Below, piece after piece: positions 24,761 through 34,147 of a stretch of 64,000 bases of DNA (position 1 is the first letter of the stretch; each line of letters opens with the position of its first letter). The notes beneath the pieces are model-generated. The model did not search any database, was not told where the DNA came from, and saw only the letters and a program-made list of their open reading frames with translations. Made by a program: the position numbers and the translations under genes. The stretch covers positions 1 to 64,000 of the forward strand of contig NZ_JAPCZF010000013.1 in assembly GCF_025938095.1 (NCBI RefSeq), read 5' to 3'. This DNA comes from Novosphingobium sp. JCM 18896 (GTDB lineage: Bacteria > Pseudomonadota > Alphaproteobacteria > Sphingomonadales > Sphingomonadaceae).

Positions 24761-26380
24761 GTGCTCGGATTGATGCAAGGTCGTCCTTTGGCGATCATCG
24801 ATATCCTGCGTTACGCCGCAGCCGCACATGCCGGCCAGGAGATCGTCTCCAAGGGCATCGATGAGCCGATCTGGCGCAGCGATTATGCCGGGACCTTGCA
24901 GCGCGTCTCTCAGGCAGCCCACATGCTGTTCGGCCAGGGGCTCTGCGCCGGAGACCGGGTTTCCACCTTGGCGTGGAACACCCACCGCCACTTCGAGCTC
25001 TTCTACGCCGCCCCGGGGATTGGGCTGGTGCTTCATACCGCGAACCCGCGCCTACCCGACGAGCACCTGATCTATACGATCAATCATGCGGCGAGCCGGG
25101 TCCTGCTGCTCGATCGCAACCTGGTCGACGTCTACGAACGCATCGCGAGCCGCCTCGCTACGGTCGAGACGGTGATCATGCTCAGCGATCCGGAACGCGC
25201 TCTCCCCGGCTACGAATGTTATGAGACCTTGATCTCCGGCCGGGAGGACAGCGTCGACTGGCCGGTGCTGGATGAGAACACGGCCGCGTTCCTCTGCTAT
25301 ACGTCAGGCACGACCGGTGATCCGAAGGGCGTGCTTTACAGTCACCGGTCCGTTGTGCTGCACGCGTTTGCCGCAGGGCTGAGCGGAGCTCTTGGCTTCT
25401 CCGCGTTCGACGTCGTCATGCCGTGTCAGTCCCTCTATCATGCGACTGCGTGGGGGCTGCCCTTTGCGGGAGCGATCAACGGGGTGAAGTTCGTGTTTCC
25501 GGGCGATCGCTTCGACGGAGCCAGCCTTGAAGCCCTGATCGAAAGCGAGCGTGTCACCTTCTCTGGCGGGGTGCCGACGATTTGGACGATGTACCTCGAC
25601 CATCTCAAGCGAACCGGCCACAAACCAACCAGCCTCAAGCGTGTGATCATCGGCGGCTCTGCCGTACCGCGCCAGATGGCCGCGTCGTTCGACGAGCTCG
25701 GCGTGAATGTTCAGCAAATCTGGGGAATGACCGAGACGAGCCCCCTCGGCGTTGTGGCGACTTCTACGCCGGCTCTCGCCCAGCGAGGTCGAGAGGCGGA
25801 GCTCGAGCATATCTGGACCCAACAGGGCCGGATGATGTTCGGGATCGAGATGACTATCCGCGATGAGGCGGGAAATCTCCTTCCGCACGACGGTGTAGCT
25901 TCGGGCGTCTTGCTGGTGCGCGGCCCCTGGGTTTTGGAACGTTACTACCGCACGCCTCAAAGCGCCTGCGATCCAGAGGGTTGGTTCGACACTGGCGATA
26001 TCGCGACCATCGACGAACTCGGGTTCATGCGCATCACCGACCGCAAGAAGGACGTGATCAAGTCGGGCGGCGAATGGGTCAGTTCCATCGAACTTGAGAA
26101 CGCTGCAGCGGGTTGCCCCGGGGTCAAGGTCGCAGCCGTTGCCGGGGTCTACCATCCTAAGTGGGAAGAGCGCCCGATCATGCTGGTCGAAGCGCACGAA
26201 GGAGCGCTCCTAGGTGAAGAAGACGTTAGGGCGTATCTGAAAGGGTGCGTACCCGCGTGGTGGCTGCCCGACCGGATATTCTTTGCTGATGTCCCAATGA
26301 CCGCAACGGGCAAAATCGACAAGAAATTGATCCGAGACCGCTACGCGGACGTTCTGCGCGACGTTTCCGCCTCTGGGTGA
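24761..26380 (+). CDS. Acyl-CoA ligase (AMP-forming), fatty-acid type
   Basis: 539 residues of the ANL superfamily. P-loop YTSGTTGDPKG, adenine-binding WGMTETSPLG, the GWFDTGDIATID hinge region with DRKKDVIKSGGEW, and the C-terminal catalytic Lys in TATGKIDKK are all present. It activates a carboxylic acid to its CoA thioester with ATP. It starts 12 bp after the hydrolase gene (GTG 24761; an ATG at 24773 is the alternative), so it could activate the acid released there or the original substrate. Confidence 0.92.
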   Translation: MLGLMQGRPLAIIDILRYAAAAHAGQEIVSKGIDEPIWRSDYAGTLQRVSQAAHMLFGQGLCAGDRVSTLAWNTHRHFELFYAAPGIGLVLHTANPRLPDEHLIYTINHAASRVLLLDRNLVDVYERIASRLATVETVIMLSDPERALPGYECYETLISGREDSVDWPVLDENTAAFLCYTSGTTGDPKGVLYSHRSVVLHAFAAGLSGALGFSAFDVVMPCQSLYHATAWGLPFAGAINGVKFVFPGDRFDGASLEALIESERVTFSGGVPTIWTMYLDHLKRTGHKPTSLKRVIIGGSAVPRQMAASFDELGVNVQQIWGMTETSPLGVVATSTPALAQRGREAELEHIWTQQGRMMFGIEMTIRDEAGNLLPHDGVASGVLLVRGPWVLERYYRTPQSACDPEGWFDTGDIATIDELGFMRITDRKKDVIKSGGEWVSSIELENAAAGCPGVKVAAVAGVYHPKWEERPIMLVEAHEGALLGEEDVRAYLKGCVPAWWLPDRIFFADVPMTATGKIDKKLIRDRYADVLRDVSASG

Positions 26381-26587
26381 ACCGGGTCGTTCGCTCCTGT
26401 CGTGACGGCCTCCCGATGCGTCCGCGTAACGGAAACACGTTGGTGAAACGCCACATATAGCCTGCAATTCCAAAATTTGATACGAAGAGCAGTTTTTGGT
26501 AGAACGCGATGCAGAATTTGGGTATTGCAAAATTGACCAAGGGGACGGCGAACAAATCGGCCGATCACGAGTGAGGGGAGTTTTGCC
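26381..26587. promoter_or_regulatory. Promoter region of TonB receptor with AACGC-GA-TGCA element
   Basis: 207 bp, A/T-rich in its second half. AACGCGATGCAGAATTT is at 26503-26519, followed by a second TGCAAAATTG at 26526-26535. ACGCGATGCAGAATTT (26504-26519) recurs exactly at 32823-32838, and both are preceded by GTTTTTG. The repeats point to a shared regulator or promoter type; no canonical -35/-10 pair is obvious. Confidence 0.45.
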
Positions 26588-28777
26588 ATGAAGACATGCA
26601 AGTTCTTGCCAGGCCTGCTGGCGAGTTCCATTTTAGCGGCGCCCGCCTTTGCTCAGGTGCCGGCCGAGGCTGCGCTCCCGGCGGAGGAGGCGACGAACTC
26701 GGACGAGATCGTGGTTACGGCACAGCGGCGCGATGCTCGCTACGTCGATGTTCCCGCGTCCATCTCGGTCGTGACTGGGGACCAGCTGACTGCGGCGGGG
26801 GTTAGCGGAACGCGCGACCTGCAGCTGCTGACGACCGGTCTAAATATTTCACAGCAGGGTACATTTGTTCAGCCCACCATCCGCGGTATCGGCACAACCG
26901 TGACCGGGACCGGAGCTGATCCGAACGTCGCCATCTACGTGGATGGGGTCTATATGGCGAGCCAGGGCGCGGCCCTGTTCGACTTCAACAGCGTGGCGCA
27001 GGTTGAAGTGCTCAAGGGGCCGCAAGGCACCCTCTACGGCCGTAATGCGACCGGAGGTGCAATCGTCGTTACCACCAAAGTTCCTGATCTGGGTAAAAAC
27101 AGTGCTAACTTCGAGATTGGCTACGGACGCTTTAACGAGTTTCGTGGCGACGCTTTCGTAAACGTGGCTGTTAGTGACAACGTAGCATTCAATATCGGCG
27201 GATATGTGCGCGCAAACGATGGTTACACGACGAACGTTTTCAATGGCCGGAAGGCGTCGGTCACGGAGTCATATGGTGTACGTGGACGACTGCTGTTTGA
27301 GCCGGCGGACAATCTTCGGTTCATCCTGTCGGGTGCTTATATTAGCCAGGACGATAACACCGCTTACTCCTACGTTCCGATAAAGGGGAACTCCATTCGT
27401 CCGAACAGCGTGGCGGCCCAGCTTGGGCGCACGGATCTCAGCAAGATTTCTTTGAACGACCATCCGGTTAATAATCTTCGTCTCACAACGGTGAGCCTGA
27501 TGGCTGACTGGAAGGGCGATTGGGGTGGACTGACATCGACCTCTGCCTATGCCCATACATCGTTTCCGTTCGTGACCGATCTCGACGGTACCGAATTCAA
27601 TATTCAGACGTTCACGGGTGATCCACAGACGACAGAAACTTACTCGCAAGAGTTGATCTATTCGAGCCCTGACTTCGGCCCCATCTCGTTCGTTGCCGGT
27701 CTTTTCTATCTCCACGAGAATTCGGAGACGAACGCTAACATCTTGGCGGGGGGAGCGGTAGTTTTTCCTCCGGACGTCTTTGCAACCGCAGATGCTTTCG
27801 CGGCCTTTGTTGAAGGTACGCTTGATATCACGGACCGCCTGCATCTAACGGCGGGCGGGCGTTATAGCACTGAGCGCAAGCAGGTGAGAACCTTCTTCGG
27901 GCGGAATGGGCCGCTGGTCGTCGATGCTTCGAAGCGCTTTAGCGCGTTCACGCCTCAGGCTTCGCTCCGCTACGACGTGTCTGACGCTTCGAGCATATAC
28001 GTGGGCTACAGTGAAGGGTTCAAAAGCGGCCTTTTCGATGGCGGCAATCTAGGAAATTGTCCGGTGGTCGGCCCGACCTGTCCTTTTCGTGGCATCCCTG
28101 TGGAGCCGGAGAAGGTCAAATCCTACGAGGTTGGCTACAAGTACAATGCGGGTGGTACTGTAATCTCTATAGCCGGGTATTACTCCGACTACCGGAACAT
28201 CCAGGTCAATGCCTTGAATGCGCTGAATAACCAAATCCTGTACAATGCTGCTCGAGGTGAAATTTACGGCGTCGAAGCAGAGCTGTCCATGAAGGTAAGT
28301 GATTTCTTCAGTTTCCGCAGTGGCGCTTCCTGGACGCATGCGCGATACAAGGAGTTCCCTCTCGCGACAAAGTGGACACCGATCCTTAACGGTGCGGGTG
28401 TCCCCGTTGGCGGAAACATGCTCGATCCCAACCCGAGTGCCACGGGCAACAAGATGATCCGAACGCCTGACTTCACCGCTTTTGTCTCGGGAACATTCAA
28501 TCACGAACTCCCGCTTGGATCATTGCAGGCCAACGTCACCGCTTCCTACAGCGACTCGTTCTTCTGGCATGTGAACAATAGGTTGCAGCAGCCGTCCTTT
28601 GTAGTCGTAAATGCTTCGCTGACTTGGCAGATCAACGACCAGTTCAGGGTCCGGGTCTGGGGTGAGAACCTTACCGATGAGCGTCGCCAGGTGTATGTCC
28701 GTGAGGCAAACGTTGGAGACCTCGCGTCCTATTCAAGGCCCATTAGCTACGGTGTCACCCTTGGGTTCGAGTTCTAA
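26588..28777 (+). CDS. TonB-dependent outer-membrane receptor
   Basis: 729 residues. An N-terminal signal peptide (residues 1-22, likely cut after APAFA) is followed by the TonB box-like DEIVVTAQRR, a plug domain (GIGTTVTGTGADPNVAIYVDG, then VEVLKGPQGTLYGRNATGGAI), and a beta-barrel ending in the terminal aromatic residue of GVTLGFEF, as needed for outer-membrane assembly. It probably takes up the substrate of the island rather than iron, judging by its position between catabolic runs. The type is typical of sphingomonads. A hairpin terminator follows. Confidence 0.95.
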   Translation: MKTCKFLPGLLASSILAAPAFAQVPAEAALPAEEATNSDEIVVTAQRRDARYVDVPASISVVTGDQLTAAGVSGTRDLQLLTTGLNISQQGTFVQPTIRGIGTTVTGTGADPNVAIYVDGVYMASQGAALFDFNSVAQVEVLKGPQGTLYGRNATGGAIVVTTKVPDLGKNSANFEIGYGRFNEFRGDAFVNVAVSDNVAFNIGGYVRANDGYTTNVFNGRKASVTESYGVRGRLLFEPADNLRFILSGAYISQDDNTAYSYVPIKGNSIRPNSVAAQLGRTDLSKISLNDHPVNNLRLTTVSLMADWKGDWGGLTSTSAYAHTSFPFVTDLDGTEFNIQTFTGDPQTTETYSQELIYSSPDFGPISFVAGLFYLHENSETNANILAGGAVVFPPDVFATADAFAAFVEGTLDITDRLHLTAGGRYSTERKQVRTFFGRNGPLVVDASKRFSAFTPQASLRYDVSDASSIYVGYSEGFKSGLFDGGNLGNCPVVGPTCPFRGIPVEPEKVKSYEVGYKYNAGGTVISIAGYYSDYRNIQVNALNALNNQILYNAARGEIYGVEAELSMKVSDFFSFRSGASWTHARYKEFPLATKWTPILNGAGVPVGGNMLDPNPSATGNKMIRTPDFTAFVSGTFNHELPLGSLQANVTASYSDSFFWHVNNRLQQPSFVVVNASLTWQINDQFRVRVWGENLTDERRQVYVREANVGDLASYSRPISYGVTLGFEF

Positions 28778-28786
28778 TCAGCATGG

Positions 28787-28816
28787 TATAGGGGCCGGCT
28801 TGTGCCCGCCCCTATA
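28787..28816 (+). terminator. Hairpin terminator after TonB receptor
   Basis: TATAGGGGC (28787-28795) pairs perfectly with GCCCCTATA (28808-28816), with a further GGC/GCC pairing inside and a TTGT loop. It starts about 10 bp after the stop codon. Only a short T-containing stretch follows. Confidence 0.7.
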
Positions 28817-28954
28817 TTGATGGGATAGCCTCAACGAACGCCATTGCTGGGCGGTGGCAGTGACACACTTCCATTTGTGCACGTCGTAGCATTTCTCCGA
28901 AGTGCGATGCTCGGTGAGCGGATTGAGATCGCCCAAGATAGCCGGGAGTGTCTG

Positions 28955-29359
28955 ATGAGTGTTACTTGGCCAAGCCGAATGGACCATGATACTGCGCCGT
29001 ACTGGAAGGGCTTGCAGGAAGGCAAGCTCGTGCTCTGCCGCTGTCGACAATGCCGCACGTGGATCCATCCGCCGCGCGCCTGCTGCCCGGCCTGTTGGGC
29101 CGATGACATCGATCACGAGAGTCCGAGCGGTCTTGCGACCCTGTACAGTTGCGTGATCCAGCCGACCGGGCCGGGTCGCTCTCCCGAAGTGATCGGCTGG
29201 GCCGAGTTGGACGAGCAGCCGGAGCTGTTTGTCGTTGCCCCGATAAGCGACGTTGAGATCGACGCCGTGCCGCTTGGTGCACGGCTCTTGCTCGAGCTCC
29301 GAGAGCGCGACGGCGTGGTTCTTCCGGCATTCGCTTTGATGGCGGAGCATGAATCGTGA
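28955..29359 (+). CDS. DUF35 Zn-ribbon/OB-fold acyl-CoA-binding protein
   Basis: 134 residues. Zn-ribbon cysteines C30-x2-C33-x10-C44-x2-C47 are followed by an OB-fold (SGLATLYSCVIQP... WAELDEQPELFVV). DUF35 proteins partner with thiolase-fold proteins; ChsH2 with Ltp2 is the studied case, where the pair works as an aldolase on a steroid acyl-CoA. The thiolase-fold gene starts with a 4-bp overlap. A GGGAG ribosome site supports the ATG at 28955 rather than an upstream start. Confidence 0.88.
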   Translation: MSVTWPSRMDHDTAPYWKGLQEGKLVLCRCRQCRTWIHPPRACCPACWADDIDHESPSGLATLYSCVIQPTGPGRSPEVIGWAELDEQPELFVVAPISDVEIDAVPLGARLLLELRERDGVVLPAFALMAEHES

Positions 29360-30531
29360 GTGATGCGAACAAGGTTGCGATCGTCGGGATCGGTGCTTCG
29401 ACATTGTCGCGCGACGGTGGCCGGTCGGTAGGGGCTCTGGCACTCGACGCAGTGCGCGCGGCCATCCGTGACGCAGGCCTCAAGCGCGAGCAGATCGACG
29501 GCGTCTCCGGGATATACAGCACCGACCAGCCAACGGTGTGGCCGGGCTATGTCGTCGAAGCGCTTGGCCTCGACAACATCGTCTGGTCCAGCTGCTCGTC
29601 CCCGCCATCGGCCAACACCGTGGCGGAAGGAATACTCGCGGTCGCCGCGGGAGCCTGCGACTACGCGGTTTGCTATCATTCCAAGTTTCGGTGGGACACG
29701 GTCTCGGGCGCCGCGCGCAACGATCCGCTCCGCAAGGCGCCCAAAGGAGCTTTCGACCCAGCGCTGAACATGCCGCTGGTCGAACCGTTCGGAGTGCCCA
29801 ACGGGATGTTCGCAGCGGTGCGCCGCCACGCCCATGAGTTCGGCACCAAGCGAGATCATCTCGGGATGATCGTGGTGAACAATCGGACCTGGGCCTTGCA
29901 GAACGACGCTGCGATTTTCCACGACACCCCGCTCTCCATGACCGAATACCTGGCGGCGAAGGAAATCGCTCCGCCCTTGAGCGCGTTGGACATGGACATG
30001 CCCATCGACGGAGCGATGGCCGTCGTCATCACCACCGTCGAGCGCGCCAGAGATTTGCCGCACCGTCCTGTAGTGGTCGAGGCCTCGTCGAACGGAATAG
30101 CGGGCGGCACGGACTTTTTCTTCCGGGCCTTCGACAGCTATGCAGCTTATCGTGTTCTGATGAAGCGGCTCTGGGACAAGAGTGGCTTGTCGATCGAGGA
30201 CATGGACCTCGTCAACATCTACGACGGGTTTTCGAGCCTGGCCCTCGAATGGATCGAAGCGGTGTTCGACGTGCGTGGAGAGGCTGGCGGCTTCCTGGAA
30301 GACAGCTGGGACCCGGAGGCAGGGAAGCTGACCTTCCTGGGCCGGATCCCCATGAGTACGCACGGTGGAAACCTCGGCGAAGGTCGCGTCCAGGGGTTCG
30401 GCCATGTGCTGGAGGCGGTCCGCCAGCTTCGCGGTTCTGCGGGGCGGCGTCAGCTGGATCGAGCGGAAATGGCGTTGGTCGTAAACGGAAACAATCCCGT
30501 CAACGCGGGGATGATACTCCGAGCGGGATAA
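29356..30531 (+). CDS. Thiolase-fold lipid-transfer/aldolase-type protein (Ltp2-like)
   Basis: 391 residues of the SCP-x/thiolase-like family. The normal nucleophile position, 17 residues before the conserved AAG glycine, is Ser rather than Cys, although a nearby Cys80 exists. The C-terminal part has STHGGNLGEGRVQGFGH. Loss of the thiolase Cys together with the overlapping DUF35 partner suggests retro-aldol cleavage of a beta-hydroxyacyl-CoA, as for Ltp2-ChsH2, instead of thiolysis (inference). GTG start; the TetR gene follows 83 bp later. Confidence 0.85.
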   Translation: MSDANKVAIVGIGASTLSRDGGRSVGALALDAVRAAIRDAGLKREQIDGVSGIYSTDQPTVWPGYVVEALGLDNIVWSSCSSPPSANTVAEGILAVAAGACDYAVCYHSKFRWDTVSGAARNDPLRKAPKGAFDPALNMPLVEPFGVPNGMFAAVRRHAHEFGTKRDHLGMIVVNNRTWALQNDAAIFHDTPLSMTEYLAAKEIAPPLSALDMDMPIDGAMAVVITTVERARDLPHRPVVVEASSNGIAGGTDFFFRAFDSYAAYRVLMKRLWDKSGLSIEDMDLVNIYDGFSSLALEWIEAVFDVRGEAGGFLEDSWDPEAGKLTFLGRIPMSTHGGNLGEGRVQGFGHVLEAVRQLRGSAGRRQLDRAEMALVVNGNNPVNAGMILRAG

Positions 30532-30614
30532 CCTTTGTCATTGCCGGCCTTGCTTGAGACCCTAGGCTGGTGGCGAGCCACGAACCCGGTAGCAAGCAAT
30601 CCAAAGGTCGGAAT

Positions 30615-31400
30615 ATGAACGATGCAGAGCTCGGGCTCGCGGATAACCTGATCTACGCAAGCCCGAGGATCTTCGAGCGGCGGCGCCGCATACTCGAAGA
30701 AACGCACAAGCTCATCGCCTCTCACGGCTTTGAAAACTTTCGAATGCGCGAGCTGTGCCGGCGAGCCGAGGTCGCATCTCATACGATCTACAAAGCGTTC
30801 GGGAGCAAGGAGCGGCTGATCGCACTAGCCATTCGGCACCAATTCGACGCTTTCGCGACCACCCACCCTCTCAAGTACCCTCGGCGCAGCCTTGAGGGCG
30901 CGCTCGAGCGCGTCATTGTTGGCCACGCGACGATGCTGGACATGAAGGAATACGTGAAGGCCGTCACGAGCGTGTACTTCTCGTTGAACGTCGATGACGA
31001 TTTGAGGAAGGCGGCCGGGTACAACGTCACGCTCACCGTAAGTCCCTGGGCACTTGCTCTCGAGCGGCAAGGGGCATTGCGCCCCGGCGTTACCGCGGAC
31101 CAGCTCGTGGACCAGATCCTGCGCCTCAAATTCACCATATCGCAGGACTGGTGCCGGGGCGCGATCACCGATGGGCAATTTCTCGACAGAAAAGCGCTGG
31201 CTGTCCTCACCGTCGCGGCAGGCCTCTGCATCGGCAGCGAGAACGAGCAGGTGGGCGTGTACCTCGAAGACTTGCTTGGGAGCCGACGCCTATTTGAACA
31301 GCTTCGCCGTGAGGTGGACCAGGCGGCGGTCGGAACGGAGCGCGGCGAGCTGCTGACGATGGCGCCGCAGAAGTCCATTCCTCGGCGTGCGACCAGTTAA
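30615..31400 (+). CDS. TetR family transcriptional regulator
   Basis: 261 residues. The N-terminal helix-turn-helix (about residues 20-65, FRMRELCRRAEVASHTIYKAFGSK) is followed by a helical ligand domain. It is clearly paralogous to the TetR at 42814 (shared ERRRR, ENF, SKxRLIALAIR). The ATG at 30615 is preceded by AAAGG with 7-bp spacing; an upstream GTG is less likely. Acyl-CoA thioesters are plausible ligands given the neighbours (inference). It converges on the CoA-transferase gene. Confidence 0.9.
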   Translation: MNDAELGLADNLIYASPRIFERRRRILEETHKLIASHGFENFRMRELCRRAEVASHTIYKAFGSKERLIALAIRHQFDAFATTHPLKYPRRSLEGALERVIVGHATMLDMKEYVKAVTSVYFSLNVDDDLRKAAGYNVTLTVSPWALALERQGALRPGVTADQLVDQILRLKFTISQDWCRGAITDGQFLDRKALAVLTVAAGLCIGSENEQVGVYLEDLLGSRRLFEQLRREVDQAAVGTERGELLTMAPQKSIPRRATS

Positions 31401-31433
31401 GGGGCCGCCGTTTCGAGAACAATGCTAGACCGT

Positions 31434-32657
31434 CTAGAAGATTGCGCCTGACATCTTGAGCTCTAGCAAGGCCTCCATCGAACGGCCCGCATCCATCAGG
31501 ACCTCATCCGTGTGCTCGCAATGCCCGGGAGCGGCTGCCAGCGTGCCGGTATGCTCGTCAATCTGGACCGGCGCGGACACCAGCGGCAGGCTGGTGCCGC
31601 CCGGATATTCAACCATCTGCACGTACTTGTTCGCCAATGCCTGTTCGTCGGTGACGGGATGGATCGGTGGAGTGACAGCGGCCCAAGGGCATTCAGCTTT
31701 GTCTAGTGCTTCTGCGATGCGCGCTAGAGGCATGCTGGCAAAAGCCTCTTCCAGAATGGAGACGCATTCTTCAGAGTTTACGGCGCGGTCCTTGGACGTG
31801 GCGAACCGCGGATCCGCGATCAGATCCGGTCGGCCAACGACCATGCACACGCTCGGCCAGAACCGATCGCCTTCCAAGGCACCGACGATGAAGTACCGGT
31901 CGTCTGCTGAACGGTAGATGTTGGCGATGGGATTTGGCGCGCGCTGACGATCGAGCTGCTCGATGTTCTCGGTGCCGCGCGAGTAGGCCCCGGCCGTCGA
32001 GGCCGCCATGGCCCACATGCCGGAGCCGAGCAGCGAGACGTCTACGACGCAGCCTTTGCCCGTCCGTTCGCGCTGATAAAGGCCGCCCATGATTCCGCCA
32101 GCCAGGTTCATCCCGCCCTGGATGTCGCCAAAGGCCGGGCCCGGCATGAGCGCGGGGTAACGGTTCTCGGATGACATGCTGGCGATGGCGGCGCCTGATT
32201 TGGCCCAGTACGACAGAGCGTCGAAACCTGGCTTGTTGGCGTCCGGGCCATGGATACCGTGGCCGGTTCCGCGACCATAGATGATGCGCGGGTTGCGGGC
32301 GAGAATTTGCTCGGCGTCAATGCCAAGCTTTGCCCGCGCGGGCTGCATGAAATTGGTGATGAACACGTCCGCTTGATCGACGAGCGACATCAAGACCTCA
32401 AGGCCCTGGGGATTGCGGATGTCAATACCGACGCTCCGCTTTCCGCGGTTCATGACTTCCCAGAGCACGTTGGGTCCCGACGTGCCTGGCTTGTTTATTC
32501 CGTAAGAAGAGATGCCCCGCAGCGGGTCTGGATTTTCCGGATGCTCGATCTTGAGAACATCCGCGCCCAATTGCGACAGCACGGCTCCGGCAGCTGGCAC
32601 GAACGCGTAGATTGCGACCTCAACGACCCGAATTCCCGACAACACGCCGCTCATCAT
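31434..32657 (-). CDS. CaiB/BaiF family III CoA-transferase (copy 1)
   Basis: About 407 residues. Family III CoA-transferases move CoA between acyl-CoA and a free acid through an enzyme-bound anhydride on a conserved Asp. Visible family segments are GADVLKIEHPENPDPLRG, NRGKRSVGIDI and NPRIIYGRGTGHG. GGAG lies just before two ATG codons (32657, 32654); the second has the better spacing. It is a close paralogue of the gene at 38709-39926. On the minus strand it is downstream of the amidohydrolase and ACAD genes but has its own 224-bp leader with an ACGCGATGCAGAATTT element. Confidence 0.92.
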   Translation of the reverse strand: MMSGVLSGIRVVEVAIYAFVPAAGAVLSQLGADVLKIEHPENPDPLRGISSYGINKPGTSGPNVLWEVMNRGKRSVGIDIRNPQGLEVLMSLVDQADVFITNFMQPARAKLGIDAEQILARNPRIIYGRGTGHGIHGPDANKPGFDALSYWAKSGAAIASMSSENRYPALMPGPAFGDIQGGMNLAGGIMGGLYQRERTGKGCVVDVSLLGSGMWAMAASTAGAYSRGTENIEQLDRQRAPNPIANIYRSADDRYFIVGALEGDRFWPSVCMVVGRPDLIADPRFATSKDRAVNSEECVSILEEAFASMPLARIAEALDKAECPWAAVTPPIHPVTDEQALANKYVQMVEYPGGTSLPLVSAPVQIDEHTGTLAAAPGHCEHTDEVLMDAGRSMEALLELKMSGAIF

Positions 32658-32881
32658 CTTCTCCGCTTTCAACAGCCGCCATCGCGACAACGCGGGAGCT
32701 TGTGCCACCGTGCTGCATCGACAGGCATTTCGCCGAGGGCCCAGCTGACTGGCTCAGCCTCGGCATAACCGCGCTTTGAGCCTCTTTCTGGCACAATCCG
32801 GCATAGTGTCAACGTTTTTGATACGCGATGCAGAATTTAGGTTGTGCGGCGCTTGAGGTGCTTGCCTGACAGCGTGGTCGG
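32658..32881. promoter_or_regulatory. Leader of CoA-transferase gene with ACGCGATGCAGAATTT element
   Basis: 224 bp between the CoA-transferase and amidohydrolase genes, both on the minus strand. The 16-mer at 32823-32838 is identical to one before the TonB receptor (26504-26519). TCAACGTTTTTGATACG directly precedes it, again like the receptor site. No small gene is evident. Confidence 0.4.
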
Positions 32882-34057
32882 TCAGGTCAGATTGTAGATG
32901 CGAGCGGCATTGTCATGAAGCACCTTGCGCGAAACATCCTCGGGCAGGTCACCGAGCACCTCGTCGATATATTGCCGGGGAGGGACGGCGATCGATGCCG
33001 GGCCGGGGCTCATGCTGGTCGGATGCGGGTAGTCCGATTCATAGAGGATGTTGTTGGCGCCGATCTGCTCGATCGTGCTCTTCAACGTGCCGCGCTCGAA
33101 CCAGAAGCAGCCATAGATCTGGCGCTGGAAGTATTCGCTGGGCATCAGGTCATACTCGGGATGCTCTTGGCGAACCCCGCAGTTCAGCCACATCCAGTCG
33201 AGCATCTCGAGCGCGAAGGGTAGCCAGCCGATGCCGCTCTCGACCGAGACGAAGTTCAGCTTCGGGAAGCGGTGGCAGATGCCTCCCATGATGATTTGCG
33301 ACAGGGTCTTCACGTTCTCCATCGTGAACATCACGGCAAGGCCCGAGAAGGCCGCGTGCTCACCGACGGAGGAGTGGTGCAGGTGGAAGTTCGAGAGGTC
33401 GCCCGACGCGATGTGGAAGTCGATGGGCAAGCCTTTTTCCTGCGCCGAGGCCCAGAGTGGGTCCCAGTAGGGATCCGTGAGCTTCGGCTGGCCGAAGAAC
33501 TCCGGTTGGCCGCCCATGATGACGCCGGAATGGCCCAGCCGCGTCGCGCGCTCCATTTCTTTTACGGAGAGGTCGATGTCCCAGAACGGCAGGGCCATCT
33601 GCGGCAGCAAGCGCCGGGGATCCGCGCTGGCCCACTCGGCGATCCAGTCGTTGTACGCCTGAACACAAAGCAGCATCAATTCGGGGTCTTCGAGGCCCAG
33701 ATACTGACCCGCGCCAAATCCGGCGACGTTGGGGTAGAGGACCTGCGCCCAGATTCCGTATTCGTCCATTTTCTTCAGACGCTCATTCGCATCCGACGCA
33801 AACGGATTCACTTCATTCCAGGTCTTTGGGTGCTTGGGCGCATATTCGTGCCACCCGGCCATGGACGTTCCGGCGGCCGGTCCCAGCCGCTCACCGTTGA
33901 AAAACCAGAAGTCTTCCTTTTCTTCGGCAACGTGCCGGACCTGGGGAACTTTATCACCCCATTTGGCGACCGAGATGCGGGAGGTCCACAGGTCATAGGG
34001 CTCGACGATGTGCGTGTCGGTATCGATGACCTTAATTTTGTCTGCCAGTCCGACCAT
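32882..34057 (-). CDS. Amidohydrolase 2 family protein (decarboxylase/hydrolase type, copy 1)
   Basis: 391 residues of the metal-dependent amidohydrolase-2 (ACMSD-like) family. DTDTHIVEP carries the DxH metal motif at residues 14-16, IDFHIASG gives a later His, and ESDYPHPTS gives the catalytic Asp. Relatives include aromatic-acid decarboxylases and C-C or lactone hydrolases, so the reaction is not fixed. AGGAGG lies 5-6 bp before the ATG. It is paralogous to the gene at 45752 and lies 90 bp downstream of an ACAD gene on the same strand. Confidence 0.9.
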   Translation of the reverse strand: MVGLADKIKVIDTDTHIVEPYDLWTSRISVAKWGDKVPQVRHVAEEKEDFWFFNGERLGPAAGTSMAGWHEYAPKHPKTWNEVNPFASDANERLKKMDEYGIWAQVLYPNVAGFGAGQYLGLEDPELMLLCVQAYNDWIAEWASADPRRLLPQMALPFWDIDLSVKEMERATRLGHSGVIMGGQPEFFGQPKLTDPYWDPLWASAQEKGLPIDFHIASGDLSNFHLHHSSVGEHAAFSGLAVMFTMENVKTLSQIIMGGICHRFPKLNFVSVESGIGWLPFALEMLDWMWLNCGVRQEHPEYDLMPSEYFQRQIYGCFWFERGTLKSTIEQIGANNILYESDYPHPTSMSPGPASIAVPPRQYIDEVLGDLPEDVSRKVLHDNAARIYNLT

Positions 34058-34147
34058 ATTAGCCTCCTACGAAACAGCCTCGGTAAGCCTCTCAGACCGC
34101 AGCGGTACGTGGTGAGAGGAGATCGATCGCACCTGGCAGACCCAGTC

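Noticed and set aside
29113..30405. 430-codon minus-strand open frame over the thiolase-fold gene
   Set aside because: Antisense of a well-supported gene with overlapping neighbours on the sense strand.
31425..31437. CTAGAC-C-GTCTAG perfect inverted repeat at the end of the CoA-transferase gene
   Set aside because: Short, A/T-containing, overlaps the stop codon between convergent genes, and has no second copy; weak as either operator or terminator.
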